A stretch of 6,483 nucleotides of DNA from assembly GCA_026988445.1 (NCBI GenBank), contig JALSLF010000595.1, forward strand, positions 1 through 6,483. Reading direction: 5' to 3'. The translations under genes were made by a program, and so were the position numbers. The DNA is from Bacteroidales bacterium. GTDB taxonomy: Bacteria; Bacteroidota; Bacteroidia; Bacteroidales; NBLH01. This document shows, in pieces, positions 1-5,450 of this stretch. Every line of letters starts with the position of its first letter. The stretch's first letter is position 1. Below the pieces are notes generated by a model. It saw only the letters and a program-made list of their open reading frames with translations. It did no database searches and was not told the DNA's origin.

Positions 1-677
1 CTTAAAGCACCGGGTTCTGCAATATTAATATCTCCAAGCATTGCGTATGAGGCAGTTACTCCTCCTGTGGTTGGATCTAATAATAAAGATATATACGGAA
101 TTTTTGCTTTGGATAATTGATTTAATTTTGCTGCGGTTTTTGCCATTTGCATGAGTGAAAATGCTGCTTCCATCATTCTTGCACCTCCTGATTTTGAAAT
201 AATCATGAACGGAATTTTATTTTTAATACTGTAATCAATGGCTCGGGCAATTTTTTCACCAACAACAGAACCCATGGAACCTCCAATAAACTCAAAATTC
301 ATGGCTGCTATTACAATGTCTTGATTATCAATTTTTCCATGTACTGTTGTAATGGCATCTTTCAAACCTGTTTTTTTCTCTACCGCAGCCAATCTATCGG
401 TATATTTTTTTGTATCTACAAAGCCTAATGGATCTTTTGAATGAAGATTTGGATTTAATTCTTTATATTTATTATTATCTAAAAGAAGTTTAAAATATTC
501 TTTTGTACTCATCCGGTCATGGTATCCACATTCACAAACTTTAATGTTATTAATGTGATCTTCCATAGGAACTATTTTTTTACATTCGGGACATTTATAC
601 CACAAACCTTCTTTTATGTTTTTTTTATCTTTAGTATCTGTATTAATGCCTTTCTTTAATCTATTGAACCAACCCAT
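1..677 (-). CDS. accD: Acetyl-CoA carboxylase carboxyltransferase subunit beta, N-terminal part (cut by window edge)
   Basis: AccD pairs with AccA to move the carboxyl group from biotin on AccB to acetyl-CoA, giving malonyl-CoA for fatty-acid synthesis in the cytoplasm. The start is ATG at 675-677, and 225 codons are visible. The family is usually about 280-305 residues, so the last quarter lies outside the window. Seen in the translation: an N-terminal zinc-ribbon with C29-x2-C32 and C48-x-C50; the crotonase-fold core with GGSMGSVVGEKIA (132-144); SKSGGARMMEA (161-171), matching the family's SGGARM motif; and LDPTTGGVTASYAMLGD (200-216) followed by INIAEPGAL, which is close to diagnostic for AccD. 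The second half of the zinc ribbon is one residue shorter than the usual C-x2-C. No clear Shine-Dalgarno precedes the ATG. The gene is co-directional with the aldolase gene upstream but separated from it by a strong terminator, so it probably has its own promoter. The identification is secure. Confidence 0.97.
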   Translation of the reverse strand, partial: MGWFNRLKKGINTDTKDKKNIKEGLWYKCPECKKIVPMEDHINNIKVCECGYHDRMSTKEYFKLLLDNNKYKELNPNLHSKDPLGFVDTKKYTDRLAAVEKKTGLKDAITTVHGKIDNQDIVIAAMNFEFIGGSMGSVVGEKIARAIDYSIKNKIPFMIISKSGGARMMEAAFSLMQMAKTAAKLNQLSKAKIPYISLLLDPTTGGVTASYAMLGDINIAEPGAL

Positions 678-790
678 AATTATCTTTACTTTAACAAAAT
701 CGTTTTTCTTAATTTACACCTAAATTGAGCAATTATCTACTTCGATAAGCACCAATCTATTGGGTTAAAGAGATTTACAAAAAAAACTCA

Positions 791-806
791 AATACCAACC
801 GGTATT
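791..806. promoter_or_regulatory. Perfect inverted repeat in the accD leader, possible operator
   Basis: The sequence AATACC-AACC-GGTATT has perfect 6-bp arms around a 4-bp spacer, 114 bp upstream of the accD start codon. This size and symmetry are typical of a site for a dimeric regulator, and its place before a fatty-acid synthesis gene makes regulation of lipid synthesis an attractive guess. No regulator is encoded in the window, and short palindromes arise by chance in AT-rich DNA, so the role is inference only. Confidence 0.25.
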
Positions 807-880
807 CTTACTTTTTTCTAAACTTTTTAGTCTCAATATTTTGGCACTTTTTTTTGTACATAATCACTCAATTTAGCTTA

Positions 881-910
881 CAAACATAAAAAAAAATAGT
901 TTTACCCAAA
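881..910 (-). promoter_or_regulatory. Possible accD promoter of the Bacteroidota type
   Basis: Read on the minus strand, TTTG (907-910) is followed after 18 bp by TATGTTTG (881-888), which fits the Bacteroidota -7 pattern TAnnTTTG. The usual spacing is about 19-21 bp, so this one is slightly short. Transcription would start near 874, leaving a leader of about 195 nt that contains the inverted repeat at 791-806. The -33 element lies inside the hairpin of the aldolase terminator. This is a motif match only. Confidence 0.35.
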
Positions 911-930
911 AATATATGGATAAAACTATT
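895..930 (-). terminator. Rho-independent terminator of the aldolase gene
   Basis: The arms AATAGTTTTACCCA (895-908) and TGGATAAAACTATT (917-930) pair over 14 positions with one mismatch, around an 8-nt loop. On the minus strand the hairpin lies 15 bp after the aldolase stop codon and is followed by a U-run (plus-strand A-run ending near 887). A T-run also flanks it on the plus strand (to 936), so it could work in both directions, but no plus-strand gene reads into it. It separates aldolase from accD transcription. Confidence 0.75.
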
Positions 931-945
931 TTTTTTAAAAATAAA

Positions 946-2016
946 TTAGTTTCTGTTTAATGCATTTAAATCTTCATAAGCCTCTTTAATACGTGCAGCC
1001 ATAGATTTTTCACCTTCACGAAGCCAAACACGAGGGTCGTATTTTTTCTTATTGGGTTTATCATCACCCTCAGGATTTCCTATTTGAGCTTGCAAGTAAT
1101 CATGATTTGCTTTTTCATAATTACGAACTCCATTCCAAAATGCCCATTGGGTATCGGTATCAATATTCATTTTTATAACGCCGTATGAAATTGCTTCTCT
1201 AATCTCTTCACGGCTTGAACCCGAACCTCCATGGAATACAAAATCAACCGGTTTTTCTGCTGTATTGTATTTGTTTTGGATATAGTCTTGTGAGTTTTTT
1301 AAAATTTTGGGAGTAAGTTTAACATTACCGGGTTTGTAAACACCATGTACATTCCCAAATGATGCTGCAATAGTGAACTTATTACTGATTTTGCTTAATC
1401 GTGTATATGCTTCGGCAACTTCTTCGGGCTGAGTATAAAGCAATGAATTATCTACATCTGTGTTATCTACACCATCTTCTTCGCCTCCTGTTACACCCAG
1501 CTCAATTTCTAATGTCATTCCCATTTTACTCATTCTTTCCAGATATTTTTCACAAATAGAAAGATTTTCATCCAAAGATTCTTCTGATAAATCAAGCATG
1601 TGCGAGCTGAAAAGCGGTTTGCCGTGGCGTTTATAATGCATTTCACCTGCATCTAAAAGTCCGTCAATCCATGGTAGTAACTTTTTTGCAGCATGGTCGG
1701 TATGTAAAATTACAGCAACCCCATAGGCTTCTGCCATTGTATGGATATGTTTTGCAGCTGCTATTCCTCCTAAAATTGCGGCTTTCTGATTTTCGTTAGA
1801 AATACTTTTCCCTGCAAAAAAGTGTGCACCTCCGTTTGATAGTTGAATAATAACCGGTGAATTAGCTTCTTTTGCGGCTTCAAGTACAGCGTTCGCAGAA
1901 TGTGTTCCTATTACGTTTACTGCGGGCAATGCAAAATTATTTTCTTTTGCAATTTTAAATAATTTTTGCACATCATCTCCGGTTACTACTCCGGGTTTAA
2001 TTTGATCTAATACCAT
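946..2016 (-). CDS. fbaA: Class II (class IIA, long-form) fructose-bisphosphate aldolase
   Basis: This zinc enzyme cleaves fructose 1,6-bisphosphate to dihydroxyacetone phosphate and glyceraldehyde 3-phosphate, and catalyses the reverse, in cytoplasmic glycolysis and gluconeogenesis. The 356-residue length matches the E. coli FbaA-type long form (about 359) rather than the shorter class IIB enzymes. Visible signatures are the N-terminal PAVNVIGTHSANAVLEAA (31-48); HTDHAAKKLLPWIDGLLDAG (105-124) with D107 and the zinc ligand H108; TLEIELGVTGGEEDGVDN (168-185) with the acidic ligand/catalytic cluster; NVHGVYKPGNV (222-232) with zinc ligand H224; FHGGSGSS (261-268) with zinc ligand H262; and NIDTDTQWA (284-292), the phosphate/substrate-binding strand. 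No key residue is missing. ATG at 2014-2016 gives the natural N-terminus. The gene seems monocistronic: 345 bp lie upstream, where a -7 box is a candidate promoter, and a hairpin terminator lies just downstream. Confidence 0.98.
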   Translation of the reverse strand: MVLDQIKPGVVTGDDVQKLFKIAKENNFALPAVNVIGTHSANAVLEAAKEANSPVIIQLSNGGAHFFAGKSISNENQKAAILGGIAAAKHIHTMAEAYGVAVILHTDHAAKKLLPWIDGLLDAGEMHYKRHGKPLFSSHMLDLSEESLDENLSICEKYLERMSKMGMTLEIELGVTGGEEDGVDNTDVDNSLLYTQPEEVAEAYTRLSKISNKFTIAASFGNVHGVYKPGNVKLTPKILKNSQDYIQNKYNTAEKPVDFVFHGGSGSSREEIREAISYGVIKMNIDTDTQWAFWNGVRNYEKANHDYLQAQIGNPEGDDKPNKKKYDPRVWLREGEKSMAARIKEAYEDLNALNRN

Positions 2017-2087
2017 AGTTTGAAAATTTAAATTATAATTATTTACGTCTGAAATTCAACATGTTTATAAAATCTAATTATTCAGTG

Positions 2088-2095
2088 CAAAAATA
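2088..2095 (-). promoter_or_regulatory. Possible -7 box of the aldolase promoter
   Basis: On the minus strand this reads TATTTTTG, followed by CA, a full match to the Bacteroidota -7 pattern TAnnTTTG. It would place the transcription start about 65 nt before the aldolase ATG. No TTG/TTTG is seen at the expected -33 position, so the call rests on the -7 box alone. The same TATTTTTGCA string precedes the PagL-like gene. Confidence 0.35.
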
Positions 2096-2147
2096 CAAAT
2101 AAATTCCCATTATAGTATGATGTAGTTTTATGAATTTTAGAATGGAT

Positions 2148-2179
2148 TTTGTACGTTTGATACATATTGAATAAATTTG
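2148..2179 (+). promoter_or_regulatory. Bacteroidota-type promoter before the small lipoprotein ORF
   Basis: TTTG at 2148-2151, a 20-bp spacer and TAAATTTG at 2172-2179 match both halves of the Bacteroidota consensus at normal spacing. Transcription would start near 2186, about 19 nt before the ATG at 2205. An overlapping TACGTTTG (2152-2159) also fits the -7 pattern but lacks a -33 partner. This is the best promoter match in the window, and it points at a very short, apparently damaged ORF. Confidence 0.5.
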
Positions 2180-2204
2180 AATTACTAACTTATAAACTAT
2201 TCCG

Positions 2205-2330
2205 ATGAAGCATCTTTTTTTCTTAATATTATTATTGTGGCATGTTATTCAAATACTCAAAATGGACAAAGTGGTAAAGAAGGGAAAAATTCTCATTTTA
2301 GGTTATACTTTTAGCAAGCTAAAAGATTAA
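2205..2330 (+). pseudogene. Short signal-peptide ORF, likely a frameshifted small lipoprotein or its remnant
   Basis: The uninterrupted frame from ATG 2205 encodes 41 residues: MKHLFFLILLLW, a lysine-rich stretch, then TAA at 2328-2330. Adding one T to the T-run at 2215-2221 changes the product to MKHLFFLNIIIVAC followed by YSNTQNGQSGKEGKNS, ending at TAG 2312-2314. That version is a textbook lipoprotein signal: one basic patch, a hydrophobic core, lipobox IVAC with the Cys codon at 2243-2245, and a polar Ser/Asn/Gly-rich linker. This is why I read it as a lipoprotein start with a single-base loss. Even when corrected, the product is only about 36 residues, so it is either a very small lipoprotein or the 5' stub of a lost gene. 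A good promoter lies just upstream, and it converges with the acyltransferase gene. Its function is unknown. It could also be a chance ORF. Confidence 0.35.
2308..2325. terminator. Perfect 18-bp palindrome between convergent genes, possible weak terminator
   Basis: CTTTTAGC-AA-GCTAAAAG has perfect 8-bp arms and a 2-nt centre; as a hairpin it would probably be a 7-bp stem with a 4-nt CAAG loop. It lies between the plus-strand small ORF and the stop codon of the minus-strand acyltransferase gene, where a two-way terminator is expected. Neither side has a strong T-tract directly after the stem, so termination would be weak. A protein-binding site is the alternative. Confidence 0.35.
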
Positions 2331-2361
2331 ACTTATTGTACCGGTTTTTAATATTTTGAAA

Positions 2362-3237
2362 TTAATAAGCAATATCACCTTTCCAACGTTTATGCGACCA
2401 CATCCAGGTATCGGGATATTTTCTTATAGACTCTTCTAATCTTAATGCATATTTTTGAGTGAGTTCAGCTTCTTTTAATTTTGTCGGGTTTTCTTCAAGT
2501 ACCGAAAGAGTCGCTAAATAATGCCCGCGTTTAACTTTTTGTACTTCTATATATATTACGGGTAAATCGTATTTTTTTGAATAGGTTTCCGGTCCATGCA
2601 AGAAAACCGTATCTTTCCCAAAAAAAAGAGTTCTTTTTCTCTTTTTGCTGGGAGTGTACTGGTCAGCTACCATAAAAAAAGCTTTCGGTATCTCTCTTTT
2701 TTTGCTAAAATAAGCAGCTGTATTAAAAATAGCAAGTAGTTCCAATCCAAACCTTTTTCTTTGTTTATAAATAAATGCATCAATATATTTATTGCTAAGC
2801 GGTTTGTATAAAACAACAGGTTTGTGCTTAAAATCTTTTACAACAGACGCTGTGGCAAGTTCCCAGTTTCCCATGTGGGCAACTACCATAATAAGGCTTT
2901 TGCCTTGCTTATAATATTCATCCAAGATTTCTGAATTAGTAACACTCAAACGTTTTAATATTTCTTTTTCGCTAAGCGTATATCCTTTTAAACTTTCTAA
3001 AATCAAGTCTGTTAAATTTTTATAAAATTTACGTTCTATTTCTCTTTTTTCCACGATACTTTTTTCAGGAAAAACATAATCAATATTTTTCCGTACAACA
3101 TACTTTCTGTATCCTACTATTCTGTATAATAGAAAATACATTCCATCTGATATAATATATAAAACCCCAAAGGGAATTACTCTAAAAAATGTAACAAAAG
3201 CTAAAAATAAAAAATAAGCTATTTTTTTTCCAATCAT
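2362..3237 (-). CDS. LpxL/HtrB-family lipid A biosynthesis acyltransferase
   Basis: This family transfers a fatty acyl chain from acyl-ACP to a lipid A precursor (or a related lysophospholipid or aminolipid) at the inner face of the cytoplasmic membrane. The 291 residues match the usual length of about 290-310. Seen: an N-terminal hydrophobic anchor (about 5-40); the catalytic H-x4-E motif in VVAHMGNWELAT (118-129) with H121 and E126; ADQYTPSKKRKRTLFFGKD (191-209) and HGPETYSKKYDLPVIYIE (214-231), both standard family blocks around the acceptor and acyl sites; and the C-terminal YPDTWMWSHKRWKGD (274-288), matching the family's WsHrRWK ending. All expected residues are present, so it should be active. 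It begins 14 bp after the stop of the PagL-like gene in the same direction, so the two are very likely co-transcribed. The exact acyl donor and the position acylated cannot be told from sequence, so no gene symbol is given. Confidence 0.92.
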   Translation of the reverse strand: MIGKKIAYFLFLAFVTFFRVIPFGVLYIISDGMYFLLYRIVGYRKYVVRKNIDYVFPEKSIVEKREIERKFYKNLTDLILESLKGYTLSEKEILKRLSVTNSEILDEYYKQGKSLIMVVAHMGNWELATASVVKDFKHKPVVLYKPLSNKYIDAFIYKQRKRFGLELLAIFNTAAYFSKKREIPKAFFMVADQYTPSKKRKRTLFFGKDTVFLHGPETYSKKYDLPVIYIEVQKVKRGHYLATLSVLEENPTKLKEAELTQKYALRLEESIRKYPDTWMWSHKRWKGDIAY

Positions 3238-3251
3238 AATTTTAAATTATT

Positions 3252-4337
3252 TTATTTCCAATAAAAACGATAACCAATTCCCCATTCAACATAATCGGCA
3301 ATGCCTTTACTTGTCTTTAATGAAACATTGGCATAAATATTTTTTGTAAGAATATATCTAAGTGCAACCCGTTGATAAATAGTCCCATCATCTTTGTAAT
3401 TGGCATAAATATAAGTACCAATATGTATTGCCAATATGAGTTTGTAAATTTCAGCCTCAAAACTTGCATGTATTCCATAGCGCATTATATCAGATGTTGA
3501 AAGGCTTAATGTTGAATCGGGGTTCATTGTTTCAAAAAGAGATTCGTCGTAAAAAGCATCTAATCCAAAACCTATTTTATGCTTTAAACTTAATATACGT
3601 AAATAATCTGCAGAAAAGCTGCCAACAGTATAGGGAATATCTCCACCCGGACGTTTTTCTTTTGTTCCTGCGGCTGTAAAAATGGAAATACTGTTTTTTT
3701 TATCTATTTCCGGTAAATCTATATGTATAAACTCTTTTTGAGCTGCATCAAAGCGATAACGAAAACCCAAACGATACGAAAACATGTTTAGCCCTAAATT
3801 AGGCATTTTAATTGCTCCGTTTGAAAAATGTGTAGCTCCGAAAGCGTTAATCAATTCCCAGCGTTTGGCAAAATACCATTTATAGATTAAGGATGCATCA
3901 AAATATAAGTTCAAATGTGTTCCAATGGCAACATTTCCTTTATTTAAGTAGGCTAAACCACCTGAAAGGCGATAGCTGAATAAGTTTTTTTTATTGCGCA
4001 AAAAAGGAATATCAAAATATCCGAAAACTGCATTTGCATGACCTAATTCTTCGGGATTACCAAAATCTGCATACGTATAACCAATTCCAAATGAAGGATA
4101 ACGATATAATTGATCCCAAATTTTTTGCCCATAGGTTTGTTTTCCTGCCGATACATCAAAAAACTTAATATTGCCACCAATTATTTCTGCCAAAGAAGGA
4201 CGATGCTGCCATAAAAAACCATAGCGAAAGTTACTTTCTAAGAATAGATTTTTTTCTTTAGCAAATTGAGCTGTCAATAAATTTTCGTATCTTGCGAAAA
4301 CGATAATAAAAATTAAGTATTTTAAATATTTGTGCAC
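3252..4337 (-). CDS. PagL-like outer-membrane lipid A deacylase (acyloxyacyl hydrolase family)
   Basis: PagL is an outer-membrane beta-barrel that removes the 3-O-linked acyl chain from lipid A. The signature here is GATHFSNGAIKMPNLGLN (167-184), matching the family's H-x-S-N...PNxGxN block, with H170 and S172 in the catalytic positions. In Pseudomonas PagL the triad Glu lies 12 residues after the Ser; here that position is N184. Alternating aromatic/hydrophobic strands run through the protein, and it ends in GIGYRFYWK, an aromatic ending typical of barrels. At 361 residues it is roughly twice the size of classical PagL: the PagL-like part covers about 30-198, and 199-361 adds further predicted strands. 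The start is GTG at 4335-4337; no in-frame ATG lies between it and the upstream TAG at 4392-4394. The signal peptide is unusual: LKYLIFIIVF is followed by ARYENLLTAQ, with charges before the likely cleavage near TAQ. It leads an operon with the acyltransferase. The fold and family are secure; activity is less so. Confidence 0.85.
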   Translation of the reverse strand: MHKYLKYLIFIIVFARYENLLTAQFAKEKNLFLESNFRYGFLWQHRPSLAEIIGGNIKFFDVSAGKQTYGQKIWDQLYRYPSFGIGYTYADFGNPEELGHANAVFGYFDIPFLRNKKNLFSYRLSGGLAYLNKGNVAIGTHLNLYFDASLIYKWYFAKRWELINAFGATHFSNGAIKMPNLGLNMFSYRLGFRYRFDAAQKEFIHIDLPEIDKKNSISIFTAAGTKEKRPGGDIPYTVGSFSADYLRILSLKHKIGFGLDAFYDESLFETMNPDSTLSLSTSDIMRYGIHASFEAEIYKLILAIHIGTYIYANYKDDGTIYQRVALRYILTKNIYANVSLKTSKGIADYVEWGIGYRFYWK

Positions 4338-4353
4338 TTTATTTTTTTGGATG

Positions 4354-4361
4354 CAAAAATA
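4354..4361 (-). promoter_or_regulatory. Possible -7 box for the PagL-like/acyltransferase operon
   Basis: On the minus strand this reads TATTTTTG followed by CA, fitting TAnnTTTG and identical over ten bases to the candidate before the aldolase gene. It would start transcription near 4347, about 10 nt before the GTG codon, a very short leader. No clear -33 TTG is seen. The 73-bp gap at 4338-4410 must also hold the promoter of the divergent SPFH gene, for which I find no consensus match. Confidence 0.3.
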
Positions 4362-4410
4362 ATCAATCTTTTTACGAATAAGTGGTAAACACTAATTATT
4401 TTTTTAAACT

Positions 4411-5432
4411 ATGTTTGGTATTAAATATATTAAGTTTGATGCAATGACTCATGTCATTCATTTTAAAAATGGTAAATAATTAAAGAAGGTCGTGGATTAT
4501 CTTTTTTTTATACTTCGTATAATTCTTCAATAGTTGCTTTACCAATGGGAAGTAATGATTTGTTATTTATTTTTAATGAATCTACAAATGATTTTCAGGA
4601 AGTAAGTATTCAAGGAACAATCAAATAAGTGATGTAAAAAAAAACGGCTGAATTACTTGATTTTACAGTCAATTCAAAAGGTGACTATAAAACAGACGAT
4701 GGTGAAAAATTAAGACAACGTTTAATTAATGAGGCACAAACGGCTACATCATCCTACATACAAAGTCTGCAACTTAAAGAGGCTATTGTAAATGCAAAAA
4801 GTATTGAACAAAAAATTATGGAAGGCTTAAAAAACTCGCCGGCAGTTGATTTATTGGGTGTAGTTATTCTATCCGTAAATGTTGTTGCCGTGAAACCAAC
4901 GCCTGAAATGAGCAAAGCATTGGAAACTGCCACGCGCGAAGCGTTACAGCAAGAAGCTGATGCCGCAATTTATCAGCGTAGAAATTTTGCAGTTGAACAG
5001 GAGCGTAGAATAAAAGAAAGTCAGTTAAATACTGAAATAGCCGTTAAAGAAAAAGAGAAACAAATTGCAGAAAAGAAACATGAAAAGAAGATTTTAGAAG
5101 CAGAAAATGAACGCAAATTACGCGAAATGAGAATAAAAGCGGATATTGCTATTGAAGAAGAAAACCGGAACTTAATTGAATTAAAGACCGAAAATGAAAA
5201 AAAATTAGCAGATATTGAGAAATATAAATTAGAGGCAAGTTTGAAACCTTATCAGCAAATGGATTGGAAAACCATTATGGCAATTAATCCCTCGGGTTCA
5301 GACCCTAAATTGAATATAGCAGTAGCCTTTCGTGAATTGGCAGAGAACGCTCAAAAAATTAATAATCTGAATATTACTCCCGATTTATTGGATTCTATTA
5401 TTGGTGAAAGTAATGTGCAAAGCCAAAAATAA
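4411..5432 (+). pseudogene. SPFH/band-7 domain protein, reading frame broken near its 5' end
   Basis: SPFH (stomatin/prohibitin/flotillin) proteins form oligomeric scaffolds at membranes. The coding signal runs over about 340 codons in pieces. From ATG 4411 it reads MFGIKYIKFDAMTHVIHFKN, then TAA at 4477-4479. Restoring one A after 4476 gives GKIIKEGRGLSFF and continues through ALPMGSNDL and NDFQEVSIQG to about 4622. A stretch of about 7 bp seems lost near 4623-4627, after which ISDVKK appears, and the A9 run (4636-4644) is one base too long. From 4644 the frame is open to TAA 5430-5432: TAELLDFTVNSKGDYKTDD, INEAQTATSSYIQSL, LLGVVILSVNVVAVKPTPEM (end of the SPFH core), then a highly charged coiled coil (about 4920-5240) and a C-terminal tail. 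The longest ATG-started intact piece (from 4818, 204 residues) lacks most of the SPFH core. The NAD-kinase-like gene follows after 18 bp. The breaks may be real decay or sequencing errors in homopolymers. Confidence 0.8.
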
Positions 5433-5450
5433 CGATTAATTTAGAATCTG

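Noticed and set aside
3464..3679. 71-codon plus-strand ORF
   Set aside because: It lies wholly inside the PagL-like gene on the opposite strand, has no recognisable protein pattern and no promoter, and looks like a shadow of the real gene.
4444..4457. Palindrome ATGAC-TCAT-GTCAT
   Set aside because: It lies within conserved SPFH coding sequence (AMTHVIHF), so protein coding explains it; short arms like these are expected by chance.
4477..4644. Programmed ribosomal frameshifting in the SPFH gene
   Set aside because: The lesions need different shifts at several places, including a likely loss of about 7 bp, and no stimulatory hairpin or slippery-site arrangement is evident. Decay or sequencing error is simpler.
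4818..5432. 204-residue protein taken as a complete gene
   Set aside because: The open frame and the SPFH similarity continue upstream of this ATG to 4644 and, in other frames, to 4411. It is the C-terminal part of a broken gene, although internal initiation cannot be excluded.
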